Assembly: GCF_014203275.1 (NCBI RefSeq)
Contig: NZ_JACHIP010000003.1
Coordinates: 620,001 to 684,000 of the forward strand
From: Granulicella aggregans
GTDB lineage: Bacteria; Acidobacteriota; Terriglobia; Terriglobales; Acidobacteriaceae
Reading direction: 5' to 3'
Length of the DNA: 64,000 nt
The position numbers and the translations under genes were made by a program. Positions 16,751 through 26,614 of the stretch are shown in pieces. The notes under the pieces were generated by a model. That model saw only the letters and a list, made by a program, of their open reading frames with translations. It was not told where the DNA came from and ran no database searches. The first letter of the stretch is position 1. Each line of letters opens with the position of its first letter.

Positions 16751-17770
16751 ATGTCGCAGTCCAGCCGTATGACTGACGTCGCAGAATTGGCTGGCGTCAG
16801 TGTCATGACAGTGTCCCGCGTTCTCAGCGATCATCCGAGCGTTTCCAATAGAGCGCGGGAGAAGGTCCTCGCGGCGGTAGCGCACCTCAGATATCAGCCC
16901 AATGAATTGGCGCGCTCTCTCAGAGAAAAGCGATCGAGGCAGGTCGGTATCTTGGTCCCCTATCTCTACGACCCCTTCTTTGCGGCCTGCGCCCATGCTG
17001 TTAGCACCGTTGCGCAACAGCATTCTTACTCCGTAGTGCTTTCTACGTCAAACGAAGACCCTAAAGCGGAGTTCGACGAGGCCAATCGTATGCTTCGACG
17101 TAACATCGAAGGGCTCGTCGTTATACCCGCACGTCTTGGGAAAAGCAGGTCGCTGTTGCTTAGTAGCGAGTTTCAGGATCTGCCAATCGTCGCTCTCGAT
17201 CGTCCGATTGAGGGTAGCCGGTTTGACGCGCTTGTCGTCGAAAATGAGAGAGGAGCAAGAGCAGGAACCGAACACCTGCTGTGTCTAGGCCACAAGCGGA
17301 TCTTATTCATTGGGCTCAGTAAGGATCTCTACACGATGCGGATGCGCGAACGAGGCTATCGCAAGGGAATGCAGGCTGCGGGTTTAACGCCGCAAACTGC
17401 TGAGATGTCGGAGGACATCGAAAACACCCGCTCGACCATAAGACAACTGCTGGCTGGCAAGAGCAAACCTACTGCGCTATTTTGCGCAAATAACCTGTTG
17501 ACTCGCCATGTGCTGCATTCGCTCCAGAGCATGAACATATATCCTCCGGAGACGCTCGCGCTAGTTGGATTTGACGATTTCGATACCGCCGATCTACTTC
17601 GTCCGGGCGTTACAACAGTACGTCAGCCGGTCGAAGCTCTCGGTAGAACGGCCGCCGAGATGCTTTTCGAACGGCTTATTTCGGGACCGAGTGCGGTGGA
17701 GCGTCCGTCCAAGCAGATTGTTCTCCCGGTAGACCTGGTTATCCGCGGATCATGCGGAGCGAAGATCTAG
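16751..17770 (+). CDS. LacI family transcriptional regulator
   Basis: A 339-residue repressor. The N-terminal HTH is MTDVAELAGVSVMTVSRVLS, followed by the hinge helix (PNELARSLREKR) that inserts the Leu of the LARSL motif into the minor groove at the operator centre. A periplasmic-binding-protein-like sugar domain follows (VGILVPYLYDPFFAACAHAV to VTTVRQPVEALGRTAAEML). The start is ATG 16751 with GGAGTG eight bases before it; the frame upstream opens with TTG but has no site. The gene stands directly before the mannan operon. LacI-type palindromes with a central CG occur at 17852 and 31953, so it probably controls both the hydrolase operon and the TonB receptor, released by a mannose- or oligosaccharide-type inducer. 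Confidence 0.9.
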   Translation: MSQSSRMTDVAELAGVSVMTVSRVLSDHPSVSNRAREKVLAAVAHLRYQPNELARSLREKRSRQVGILVPYLYDPFFAACAHAVSTVAQQHSYSVVLSTSNEDPKAEFDEANRMLRRNIEGLVVIPARLGKSRSLLLSSEFQDLPIVALDRPIEGSRFDALVVENERGARAGTEHLLCLGHKRILFIGLSKDLYTMRMRERGYRKGMQAAGLTPQTAEMSEDIENTRSTIRQLLAGKSKPTALFCANNLLTRHVLHSLQSMNIYPPETLALVGFDDFDTADLLRPGVTTVRQPVEALGRTAAEMLFERLISGPSAVERPSKQIVLPVDLVIRGSCGAKI

Positions 17771-17811
17771 TAGCGGCGACCGTGGTGTAAATAATCTCCA
17801 TACGTTGAAGC

Positions 17812-17840
17812 TTGACAGGCGCAGTGCGACCTTTTATAAA
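17812..17840 (+). promoter_or_regulatory. Promoter of the glycoside hydrolase operon (TTGACA-17-TATAAA)
   Basis: A perfect -35 hexamer TTGACA (17812-17817) and a -10 TATAAA (17835-17840) are separated by 17 bases. Transcription would start near 17847. The long leader of about 190 bases before the ATG at 18040 contains the operator but no other recognised element. Confidence 0.7.
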
Positions 17841-17851
17841 TCTCTGGTCTA

Positions 17852-17865
17852 TGTTATCGATCACA
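17852..17865. promoter_or_regulatory. LacI-type operator TGTTATCGATCACA
   Basis: The site fits TGTTAnCGnTAACA with one mismatch and has the central CG typical of LacI-family operators. It starts twelve bases after the -10 box, so bound repressor would block promoter clearance. The same layout occurs before the TonB receptor. Confidence 0.65.
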
Positions 17866-18039
17866 TCGCTTGCTGGAAGCAGACTTGCATCGCGCTAGCC
17901 CGTTCATGGCTAAGGCTCGCCAGACGAGCCCCCACGGTGCGCACTCTTTGACATTGGAGACTGGACTACCTGTGACCGCACGACATAAAGGTCATTGCAT
18001 TCTCGAACTGTCTGTCTCGACCTAAACCATAGGGGCCCA

Positions 18040-21000
18040 ATGAGCACATCTCGTCACGCAGCAATTGGTCTCATCGTTATCGCGCTCTTGCTCTCAAGTC
18101 GAGCGGCTCGATCGCAGACGGCTGTATTCAGCCAGACGGGATTTCCGACCGTAGAGAGCGAAGAAGTCTCCACAAGTGTCTTGAGAAATGCACTCGGAAG
18201 CGACGTTACACTTCTGAATGTGGATCAACTTCACTCGGGGGAATGGGTAAAGACGACGAGACTTCTCGTTCTTCCATATGGCTCAGCATTTCCCGTGGAG
18301 GCGGAACCGGCGTTCCAAACGTATCTGCAGAAGGGAGGCAATCTCCTTATTTTGGGAGGTCAGCCGCTTCGGGTCCCGGTACTTGGTCATGCAGAGGGAA
18401 GCTTCGTCGTTGAGGCTCCGCAAGACAGCTACAGCAAGACAATCGACTTCAGGCATAGCTATGAGGTCCCTCTCGGTGCATCGGAGACACATTTCCAATG
18501 GCACCCGGGTTTCGACACCTTTATGCCTAAGTTAGCCGTCAGAGCGAAGAAAATATTCGCCGAAGAAGGACGCCTGCAGGGACTTGGCTATCTGGACCTG
18601 GAGGATGGGACGCACGTGGCCGCGCCTGTCATCTATGCCGATCATGCCAGGGGCACGAGAATGGCGGGCTCTCGAATCGTCGCGCTGCCGTTCACCCCTG
18701 ATCCCGGATACTGGGCCTCGAGCGATGGTATTGCTCTGATCCGCTCAGCAGCGCAGTATGCCAGGCAGGGAGCGACGAGCTTCCAGGTGGAGACGCAATA
18801 CGCTTGCCTGCGTCCAGGAGAGCAGCCCGAGATAACAGTTCGCATTCGGCGTCCGCATGCGTCTGAAGATGGCGGCTCTGTGGATGTGAAGCTGTTGCGT
18901 GATGGGAAGGTTCTCGAGCAGGAGCATGTCGCCATGCCGGCACATCAAGGAGACGTTCCCGTTGCCTTTCGCAACCGTGCATCGATGCCGACGGGAACCT
19001 ATACGATACAAGCGACTTGGACTGCATCCGGGGCAAACTCTCCGCAAGAGTATGCCGAAAACGGCTTTCAGGTCGAGGATCTATCGGAGCTTGAGAGAGG
19101 CGACGCGCTTGGCGTGAGTGGTGACTTTCTGAGTCTTGGAAAAAAGCCATTCTTTCCCGTGGGCACGAATTACTTCACAACTGAGGAGAACGGCTGGGAC
19201 TTTTCCGGTCCACGCAATGCCGCTGTCTGGGAGACCGATTTTGCTGACATGCAACGCCATGGTGTCAACTTTGTCCGCACAGGCGTCTGGATGGGGGGCT
19301 CCAAATTTGTTGAGCCGATAACGGGCGCCGCAAATGAACGCTTCTTACGCAATCTTGAAGCATTTCTAGCCGCAGCCCACCGCCACAACATCGCCGTAAA
19401 CTTCACTTTCTTCGCATTCACACCGAGAGTAAGTGAACCACGCCGGAGCGCGAACGATGCGGAATCAACGCCCGCCAATCCGTACCTCGATCCTGCGGCC
19501 ATCGAAGCCGAAGAAGGCTACATCGCTTCTGTCGTAGAACGCTTCGGCAAGGTCCCTTGGCTGTCTTACGATCTGATCAACGAGCCTTCCTTCTCCAATC
19601 CTCGCAATATCTTTCATGGCAATATCCCAAACGGAGACCCGGTAGAACTATCGGCGTGGCATGACTGGCTACAGAAGCGGTATACAAAGCTGTCGGCCCT
19701 TGCCAATGCGTGGCGAACGACCGATGTTCAACTCGGATCGTGGCAGTCTATCCCGTTGCCGAAGCCTGCAGACCTCGTTTATGACCGCTACGGGAACGAC
19801 CAGCAGGTCCGCGCACTTGATTACAACCTGTTCGCCCAGGATATGTTTTCGCACTGGGTGCGCACGATGGTTGACGTGATCCATGGCTCCGGCAGCAGCC
19901 AGCTCATCGATGTCGGACAAGACGAAGGCGGAGTGACAAAGCGCCTCCTCAACCAGTTCTACGCAACTTCCGGCGTGTCCTTTACGACGAACCACACCTA
20001 CTGGCAGGACGATGCGTTGCTATGGGATTCTGTGGTTGCAAAACGGCCTGGCATGCCGAACATCACGGGGGAGACCGGGTACCAGCCGGCATGGAACCCT
20101 GATGGAACGTGGCGTTATGACGAACTGACCGGATCAGCCATCGAAGAACGCAAGTGGGTCTTAGGATTTGCCGCAGGCTCTTCGGGAGCGATGCAATGGG
20201 ACTGGGCGCGTGAACCCGACTTCGGCGTCCAGCGCAGCGACGGGTCCGCTAAATCCTGGGAGTTCATGATGCGCGATCTGGGTGCATTCGCAACAGCGGC
20301 TGCACCTTATGCAACTGGCCTGATCTCGCCGGAAGTCGCCATCGTGTTGCCGCAGTCTTACCAGCTAAGTACGCGGAACAGTGAGGCCCTTCAGGCGCAA
20401 CAGACAGCAGTTCGTGTGCTGTTCCAATACAACCGGGTCGAAGCGTATGCCGTCGGTGAGTACCAGATTGAGACGCTCGGCAAGCCCAAGCTCATCCTTC
20501 TTCCGTCGCCCTACGGGCTCTCGGAGAACGCCTGGAAAGTGATCGAAGCGCGGGTCCGCGAGGGTGCCACACTGCTCGTCTCCGGACCTTTCAGTGCAGA
20601 TGAACATTTGCATCCGCTCGACCGCGCTTCCGGAGTAGGAATCCAGTCCACTGTCGTTCCCTTGCAGCAGCGGCACAATACCTTGCATACATCTTTCGGC
20701 GACCTGGCATTGGAGTATGACGGTCTTGCCACCACGCTGCTCGATCGCGCGACTCTGCCGGGAGGTAAGAATTTTCAGGAGTTCCCGTTAGACAAAGGGC
20801 GCATTATTTTCTCCGCGCTGCCCCTGGAGCTCAATAGTGATCTCGCTTCGATAGCTCCCGTCTACGATCGCGCATTGAAGGCAGCGGGAGTTCAAGAGAC
20901 CTATACGACCGATGTGACGAATCCCGGAATACTTATCTGCCCAACACGTCTGCCGCATGCAACGCTCTATGCCTTGACCTCTGAAACGGAAGACTCCGCT

Positions 21001-21186
21001 GTCTCCTTCACCGACAAGCGGAGCGGCAAAGTCATCGCCGGAAGGCTGGGCGCGGGCAAAGCGGCGCTTCTTCTGGTTGGTGAACATGGAGAGTTGCTGG
21101 CGACTTACCACTGGGCGCAGGAAGTCGCAGCGCCAGGAACTGGCGCTAGAGCGCGCGTCTCAGATCTTGAGAAACCAGCCAAATAA
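18040..21186 (+). CDS. Large secreted GH-A clan glycoside hydrolase (GH5/GH42-like) with flanking GATase-like domains
   Basis: A 1048-residue exported protein; the ATG at 18040 has AGGGG before it and gives a signal peptide ending near SRAARSQ. Residues about 25 to 230 look like a class I glutamine-amidotransferase fold (LLVLPYGSAFP, GGNLLILGGQPLR). An Ig-like part follows at about 250 to 345, then a TIM barrel. Its acid/base is probably E515 in LINEPSFSN and its nucleophile probably E678 in ITGETGYQP. After the barrel a second GATase-like domain (PKLILLPSPYGLSE, GATLLVSGPFS) resembles the trimerisation domain of GH42 beta-galactosidases. I cannot place it in a numbered family. Its operon partners point to beta-mannoside or beta-galactoside side-chain hydrolysis. 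Confidence 0.78.
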   Translation: MSTSRHAAIGLIVIALLLSSRAARSQTAVFSQTGFPTVESEEVSTSVLRNALGSDVTLLNVDQLHSGEWVKTTRLLVLPYGSAFPVEAEPAFQTYLQKGGNLLILGGQPLRVPVLGHAEGSFVVEAPQDSYSKTIDFRHSYEVPLGASETHFQWHPGFDTFMPKLAVRAKKIFAEEGRLQGLGYLDLEDGTHVAAPVIYADHARGTRMAGSRIVALPFTPDPGYWASSDGIALIRSAAQYARQGATSFQVETQYACLRPGEQPEITVRIRRPHASEDGGSVDVKLLRDGKVLEQEHVAMPAHQGDVPVAFRNRASMPTGTYTIQATWTASGANSPQEYAENGFQVEDLSELERGDALGVSGDFLSLGKKPFFPVGTNYFTTEENGWDFSGPRNAAVWETDFADMQRHGVNFVRTGVWMGGSKFVEPITGAANERFLRNLEAFLAAAHRHNIAVNFTFFAFTPRVSEPRRSANDAESTPANPYLDPAAIEAEEGYIASVVERFGKVPWLSYDLINEPSFSNPRNIFHGNIPNGDPVELSAWHDWLQKRYTKLSALANAWRTTDVQLGSWQSIPLPKPADLVYDRYGNDQQVRALDYNLFAQDMFSHWVRTMVDVIHGSGSSQLIDVGQDEGGVTKRLLNQFYATSGVSFTTNHTYWQDDALLWDSVVAKRPGMPNITGETGYQPAWNPDGTWRYDELTGSAIEERKWVLGFAAGSSGAMQWDWAREPDFGVQRSDGSAKSWEFMMRDLGAFATAAAPYATGLISPEVAIVLPQSYQLSTRNSEALQAQQTAVRVLFQYNRVEAYAVGEYQIETLGKPKLILLPSPYGLSENAWKVIEARVREGATLLVSGPFSADEHLHPLDRASGVGIQSTVVPLQQRHNTLHTSFGDLALEYDGLATTLLDRATLPGGKNFQEFPLDKGRIIFSALPLELNSDLASIAPVYDRALKAAGVQETYTTDVTNPGILICPTRLPHATLYALTSETEDSAVSFTDKRSGKVIAGRLGAGKAALLLVGEHGELLATYHWAQEVAAPGTGARARVSDLEKPAK

Positions 21187-21221
21187 ACACCCGCGAACGA
21201 ATGAGAAGGGAATTGAGATCC

Positions 21222-24200
21222 ATGAATCGAGCTGGAAGGTCACACCTTGTCGCAGTTGCCTTAGGTTTCATCGTTGCATCACCCTTTTTGCAGCATCGTC
21301 TTCATGCCCAGGCACACGTGTTGACGGTAAAGCCCGAGACGACCGAGCGGATCGTCGGCCCCTATGATGTGAACGTTCTCAGGGGTGGCCCGGGGCTCAC
21401 GAAAGCGATGCCCCCCGCCTCGGAAGTTCTGAGCGCAAACAGCGTGTCGACCCTCTCAGCGTGGGTGCTCCTCGATCAGAAGGTTCCTGAGACTACGCTC
21501 ATCGCCGGTTTAGGGGATCCTTCACATGAGGACTCGCGTTTTATCGGCTTGCGGGACTTAAAGCTCGTGCTGCGACTTGGCAAGGGCCGCGAACTGACTG
21601 CAAGCAGGCCACTGAACAGGAATGGCTGGCATCTCCTTACTGCGACTTTCGCTCCGCAAGGGACACATCTCTATGCGGATAGTGTCGAGGTTGCATCAGG
21701 CTCGGAGGTGGTGGGCAGGGTCGATCCGCAGTTGATGATTGCTCCGGCCGAAGTTCTTCCCGGGGAGCCCTTCATACACTTTGGCGGCCTGGTCGCACAG
21801 GTAACGGTAGATGCAACAGAGCTGAGCCGCGAGGAGGTTCGTGCCCGGGCGGTGCTCCCGCCGAATCCTGCGTTGCTCCGTCCCGAAGAAGCGTCGCAGC
21901 CGTGGCCGGTTCAGACTCGTGAACAGGCAGGATACCTTGCCCCGCAGGATCCGGCCCTTATGCCGCACAGCCGTGAACCATTCAGCAAGCCGATTGCTCT
22001 TCCGCTGCCGCCATTATCGGCTACGGCTCTTACCCCGCGCGAAGGGAGTGCGTGGACTGTCAGTGACAATTGGATGCTCACCACAGCTCCCAACGAACCG
22101 ATGGATGGAGCGGCGCTATCAGAGTCTGGCTACGACAGCCGCAAGTGGATGCGCGCTACGGTTCCTGGCACGGTGTTGACCACGATGGTCGACCGCGGTG
22201 TCTATCCAGATCCAGATTTCGGCTTGAACAATCTTGCGATTCCCGAGTCGCTGAATAAGCAGAGCTACTGGTATCGCGTTGAATTCGAAACTCCGCGACA
22301 GAGCGCGGGTCATCATCTTAGCCTCACCTTCAACGGAATCAATTATGCGGCGGAGGTCTGGCTGAATGGGCATGAACTGGGATCGATCAAGGGTGCCTTT
22401 ATTCGGGGTTCGTTCGACGTCTCCTCGCTGCTGCGCAAGGACGGGCGTAACGCGCTTGCAGTGTTGATTCTTCCGCCTCCTCATCCCGGTATTCCGCAGG
22501 AGCAGTCGATGCTTGGCGGACCGGGTGAAAACGGGGGCGCGATGTGTCTGGATGGCCCAACGTTCGTGGCTACGGAAGGCTGGGACTGGATCCCGGCGAT
22601 CCGCGATCGCAACATGGGGATATGGCAGGATGTCGTTCTCTCGGTCACCGATCAACTTCAGATTGGCGATCCGCAAGTCATTACACGTCTCCCGTTGCCG
22701 GAGACTTCGAGTGCGGATGTAGAGATAACCGTACCCGTACAGAATCATTCCGCCCAGTCTGTAACCGCCGAGGTTCATGCGGAGTTCGAGGGAGTGCAAC
22801 TGAGCAAGGCAGTGACCTTGGCCTCAGGTGAGACGAAGGTCAAGCTCACGCGCGCGGAGTTCCCTCAACTTCACGTCGACCATCCGCGGCTCTGGTGGCC
22901 TAACGGTTATGGACGTCCCGACCTCTATCACCTGAAGCTGACAGTCGGCGAGGGTTCGCAGCAGTCAGACCTCAAGACGCTGACCTTCGGCATTCGCGAG
23001 ATCACGTATGAGCTAAGTCTGTTTGACACCTCAGGCGCGATCCGGCGCGTTGAAGTGTCACCTGCCGAAGCGAAGGCGCGAAACGAACAAGTCGTCGATG
23101 TGCGTCACGAGGGGATGCGCAACCGCGAGGCCGATTTCTATTCGGCTTCGTTGACTGCTGCTGGAGAGCACTCCACAGCGGTCAAATCCGTTACGGATGA
23201 GCCGGGGTTGACCGATCTCGTTCTCAAAGTGAACGGCGTGCGGATCGCGGCGCGCGGCGGTAACTGGGGCATGGATGATTCCAGGAAGCGAGTAAGCCGC
23301 GAGCACCTGGAACCCTACTTCCGTCTGCATCGCGAAGCGAACATGAACATCATCCGAAACTGGGTAGGTCAGAACACCGAGGAGACCTTCTACCAACTCG
23401 CGGATGAGTACGGCATGATGGTCTGGAACGACTTCTGGGCCTCAACGCAGAACTATAACGTCGAGCCGGAAGACGTGCCGCTCTTCCTCAAAAATGCACG
23501 GGACGTTGTAGCTCGTTTCCGTAACCATCCCTCCATCGTAATGTGGTGCGGACGGAATGAAGGCGTTCCGCAGCCCACGCTTAACGAAGGTCTGATCGAC
23601 GTCTTCCGCGAAGAGGATGGCACACGCTATTACACGCCGGGTTCGAATCGCATCAATCTCCGGAACAGCGGACCGTACTTCTATCAGCAACCCGATCTCT
23701 ACTACACCAAGTGGGATAGAGGCTTTTCGGTGGAGCTGGGCATTCCATCCCCCTCGACGCTAGAGGCGCTCAAGTCTTCCATGGCACCGGCAGACCAGTG
23801 GCCGATCGGCGATGCCTGGGCGTATCACGATTGGCACCAGGAAGGGAATGGGCTGGTCGAGCCGTTCATGCACAAGCTTGAGCAGGAGTTCGGAGCGGCG
23901 ACAAGTCTGGAAGACTTCGAACGCAAGGCGCAGATGCTGAGCTATGTAGAGCACCGCGCCATCTTTGAAGGATTCAATCAGCATCTATGGACACCGAACA
24001 GTGGCCGCATGCTTTGGATGACACAGCCGGCGTGGCCCAGCAACATGTGGCAGATCTTCAACTCCGATTACGACACGCCTGGCTCGTTTTATGGAGTGAA
24101 GAAGGCATGCGAATCCCTGCACGTGCAGCTCGATCTCTCCGACTTCACCGTGGCAGCGGTCAACACCAGCAACACCGATAGCGGCTCTGTAAGTGTGAAG

Positions 24201-24731
24201 GCTACCGTGTATTCGCTTGCGAACCAGGTACTGCTTACGCAGGAGAAGCTTGTGCCGCTCGGTGCGGACAGGACCGCGGTTGCATTCCCTCTGGATCTTG
24301 CGCCACTCTTCGCTGCACAGGGTGTCGTGCTGGTGAAGCTTGAGATGAAGGACGGGAGCGGGACAGTGGTCTCCGACAACACCTACTGGCTGGCGGGGGA
24401 CGACGATGAATACCGGAAGCTTAACGATCTCGCTCGAGTGAAGTTGTCCGCGAACGCAACGTCGCACACTGATGGAGAAGAGACCGTCGTCGAACTGAAG
24501 CTGACGAACCCAAGCACGACGGCGGCGCTCGCCACGAAGGCGGTGCTGCTAAACGCAAAGTCGGGCTCGCAAATTCTGCCGGCTTACTTCAGTGATAACT
24601 ACGTGAGTTTGCTTCCGAATGAGACTAAGTCGATCACGGTGCACTATCCATCGAAGCTTGCCGTAGGGAAGGCAAAGATTGACCTGCGAGGATGGAACGT
24701 TGAACAGGTGAGTGTCGACGTCACAAAGTGA
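21222..24731 (+). CDS. GH2 family beta-mannosidase / exo-beta-glucosaminidase-like enzyme with N-terminal LamG-like domain
   Basis: A 1169-residue exported enzyme; the ATG at 21222 gives a signal peptide to about HRLHAQA. Residues about 45 to 220 resemble a LamG/concanavalin-type jelly roll (STLSAWVLLDQK, HLLTATFAPQG). The GH2 body follows: the sugar-binding domain (WYRVEFETP, AEVWLNGHELG), the immunoglobulin domain (LWWPNGYGRPDLYHLKL) and the barrel (GGNWGMDDSRKR, NIIRNWVGQNTEETFY). E780 in MWCGRNEG is the likely acid/base and E838 in FSVELGIPS the likely nucleophile. GH2 proteins of this shape are beta-mannosidases or chitosan exo-glucosaminidases. The GH26 neighbour favours mannosidase. 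It follows the GH-A gene by 35 bases. Confidence 0.85.
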   Translation: MNRAGRSHLVAVALGFIVASPFLQHRLHAQAHVLTVKPETTERIVGPYDVNVLRGGPGLTKAMPPASEVLSANSVSTLSAWVLLDQKVPETTLIAGLGDPSHEDSRFIGLRDLKLVLRLGKGRELTASRPLNRNGWHLLTATFAPQGTHLYADSVEVASGSEVVGRVDPQLMIAPAEVLPGEPFIHFGGLVAQVTVDATELSREEVRARAVLPPNPALLRPEEASQPWPVQTREQAGYLAPQDPALMPHSREPFSKPIALPLPPLSATALTPREGSAWTVSDNWMLTTAPNEPMDGAALSESGYDSRKWMRATVPGTVLTTMVDRGVYPDPDFGLNNLAIPESLNKQSYWYRVEFETPRQSAGHHLSLTFNGINYAAEVWLNGHELGSIKGAFIRGSFDVSSLLRKDGRNALAVLILPPPHPGIPQEQSMLGGPGENGGAMCLDGPTFVATEGWDWIPAIRDRNMGIWQDVVLSVTDQLQIGDPQVITRLPLPETSSADVEITVPVQNHSAQSVTAEVHAEFEGVQLSKAVTLASGETKVKLTRAEFPQLHVDHPRLWWPNGYGRPDLYHLKLTVGEGSQQSDLKTLTFGIREITYELSLFDTSGAIRRVEVSPAEAKARNEQVVDVRHEGMRNREADFYSASLTAAGEHSTAVKSVTDEPGLTDLVLKVNGVRIAARGGNWGMDDSRKRVSREHLEPYFRLHREANMNIIRNWVGQNTEETFYQLADEYGMMVWNDFWASTQNYNVEPEDVPLFLKNARDVVARFRNHPSIVMWCGRNEGVPQPTLNEGLIDVFREEDGTRYYTPGSNRINLRNSGPYFYQQPDLYYTKWDRGFSVELGIPSPSTLEALKSSMAPADQWPIGDAWAYHDWHQEGNGLVEPFMHKLEQEFGAATSLEDFERKAQMLSYVEHRAIFEGFNQHLWTPNSGRMLWMTQPAWPSNMWQIFNSDYDTPGSFYGVKKACESLHVQLDLSDFTVAAVNTSNTDSGSVSVKATVYSLANQVLLTQEKLVPLGADRTAVAFPLDLAPLFAAQGVVLVKLEMKDGSGTVVSDNTYWLAGDDDEYRKLNDLARVKLSANATSHTDGEETVVELKLTNPSTTAALATKAVLLNAKSGSQILPAYFSDNYVSLLPNETKSITVHYPSKLAVGKAKIDLRGWNVEQVSVDVTK

Positions 24732-24807
24732 GACGCATCGCGGGCAGATCAACCCGGCACAGCGCCTCTCCTTAGGACTTCGCCGAATGTGGGTCGAAGG
24801 GAGAAAG

Positions 24808-26595
24808 ATGAAAGCCTTCTTTAGCGAGATCGTTCTGAGCACCTCAGTGCTGCTCTCGATACATTCGAATGCGCAATCGATCCGGCCAAATGCAGCGCCG
24901 GTCAACCCGGATGCGACTCCGGCAGCCCGCGCGTTGCTCCAGGAGATCGACTCGGTCTCTGGCCACGCCACGCTCAGCGGTCAGCACAACTTTCCCAACA
25001 CCGTATCTCGCTATAGCGACCGTATCTATGAGTTGACGGGCCACTATCCAGCAGTCTTCGGGCAAGACTTCGGCTTCTCCGGAGGCGAAGACAAAGACTC
25101 TACATTAGGCCGGCCAGCCATGATCCAGGAGGTCATTCGCCAATATCGAAGCGGATCAGTGATCGCACTCACCTGGCATAGCGTGCGGCCCACGGAGGAT
25201 GAGCCTGTGACCTTCCGCGATAGCGTGCAAGGCCATCTGACCGATTGGGAGTTCCGCCAGGTGCTTACGCCCGGCTCGGATATGTACAAGCGCTGGGCCC
25301 GGCAGGTCGACGTGATCGCGGGCTATCTTCAGGAGTTGCAGGCTGCCGGCGTGCCCGTACTGTTCCGTCCTTACCACGAGATGAACGGGAACTGGTTCTG
25401 GTGGGGCGGTCGGCCCGGGCCTGATGGTACGTCAGCCCTGTACCGGCAGATCTTCGATCGCTTCGTTCATCAGAAGCACCTGAATAACCTGATCTGGGTT
25501 TGGAACGTGAACGCCCCATCGGTAAACGCGGGTCCCGTAGATCAGTACTTTCCCGGTTCAGCTTATGCGGACATTGTGAGCATGGACATCTATGGGCCCT
25601 TCGAAAAGGCCTACTACGACAGCATGATCGCACTGGCAGGCGATACGAAACCGATAGCTCTAGCCGAAGTGGGCGCTATGCCTTCACTCGAGATTCTCGC
25701 CGCGCAACCACGCTGGAGCTACACGATGATGTGGAGCGGCATGGCGGAGGGCTCCAACACTCCCGCGCAACTGCAGGCCGTCTTTCACGCTCCGAACGTG
25801 GTTGATCGCGGCGATCCCCGGCTGTCCGCTCCGCTGCCATCAGCAGCTACACCGCAGCCTTCCGACCCGGAGGCGACGCCGGCCGCGAAGCAGCTTCTTG
25901 AAAAACTATCTATGGCAAGGAGCACTGGAGTGGAGATCGCAGAGTTCACAGCGGATGTGGCGTCGGCACCTGCTCTTGCTGATGAGATTCGCGTGGCGAC
26001 GAAGGCGGGACGACTGCCGATTCTTAGGTGGACACCTCCTTCTCCTACGGGCGAGGGGATGGCGGTGCCTTTGAGTGACTTTGAATGGAATGAACTTGTT
26101 AGTTCTGGAACGGCGCTTCACGAGAAGTGGCTCGCCGAAATCGACGCGGTACTTCCTCTGTTGCAACAACTCGACAAGGAGCATGTTGCTGTCGCCTGGA
26201 GCCCTTTGCCCGAAGCGAATGCTCACAATTTCTGGTGGGGAGCGCGCCCTGGGCCGGAGGGCTCGCGCGCACTGCTTCGCGAGATCGGCGACAGGCTGAC
26301 CTCGCACGGGCTGCATAACCTTGTCTGGATATGGGAAGCTGCGGTAAGCCCGGCTGCGCCTACAGGCCCTAACCGTGTCCCTATTCAGGATCTCTACCCG
26401 GGCCCGCTGGGAGTTGATGCCATCCTGCTGGACGTGGATGGAGACTCTGCCACCCATGGCTTTGCGGCGCGTGGAGTTGAGGCGCTTGCAGGGATAAAGC
26501 CGGTCGGGCTGCGCTCGTCCGCTCCGCTCGCAAAGGCTGCTCTGACTGACTCTTTCTCGTGGACCTATACGCCGCTGCCAAACGCTACGCAATAA
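24808..26595 (+). CDS. GH26 beta-mannanase with a second, nucleophile-less GH26-like domain
   Basis: The ATG at 24808 has AGGGAGA just before it and a signal peptide ending near HSNAQS, giving 595 residues. The first GH26 domain (about 30 to 345) has SGQHN, the acid/base E191 in RPYHEMNGNWFWWGG and the nucleophile E287 in IALAEVGAM; it should be an active endo- or exo-mannanase. After a proline-rich linker (about 350 to 370) comes a second, shorter GH26-like domain. It keeps PLPEANAHNFWWGARPGPEG (E469) and GLHNLVWIWEA, but where the nucleophile belongs it reads KPVGLRSSAP (S570). This copy is therefore probably not catalytic and may bind glycan or stabilise the enzyme. The upstream frame from 24712 overlaps the GH2 gene and lacks a signal peptide. 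Confidence 0.9.
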   Translation: MKAFFSEIVLSTSVLLSIHSNAQSIRPNAAPVNPDATPAARALLQEIDSVSGHATLSGQHNFPNTVSRYSDRIYELTGHYPAVFGQDFGFSGGEDKDSTLGRPAMIQEVIRQYRSGSVIALTWHSVRPTEDEPVTFRDSVQGHLTDWEFRQVLTPGSDMYKRWARQVDVIAGYLQELQAAGVPVLFRPYHEMNGNWFWWGGRPGPDGTSALYRQIFDRFVHQKHLNNLIWVWNVNAPSVNAGPVDQYFPGSAYADIVSMDIYGPFEKAYYDSMIALAGDTKPIALAEVGAMPSLEILAAQPRWSYTMMWSGMAEGSNTPAQLQAVFHAPNVVDRGDPRLSAPLPSAATPQPSDPEATPAAKQLLEKLSMARSTGVEIAEFTADVASAPALADEIRVATKAGRLPILRWTPPSPTGEGMAVPLSDFEWNELVSSGTALHEKWLAEIDAVLPLLQQLDKEHVAVAWSPLPEANAHNFWWGARPGPEGSRALLREIGDRLTSHGLHNLVWIWEAAVSPAAPTGPNRVPIQDLYPGPLGVDAILLDVDGDSATHGFAARGVEALAGIKPVGLRSSAPLAKAALTDSFSWTYTPLPNATQ

Positions 26596-26614
26596 ACGCC
26601 GGAGACTACCAAGC

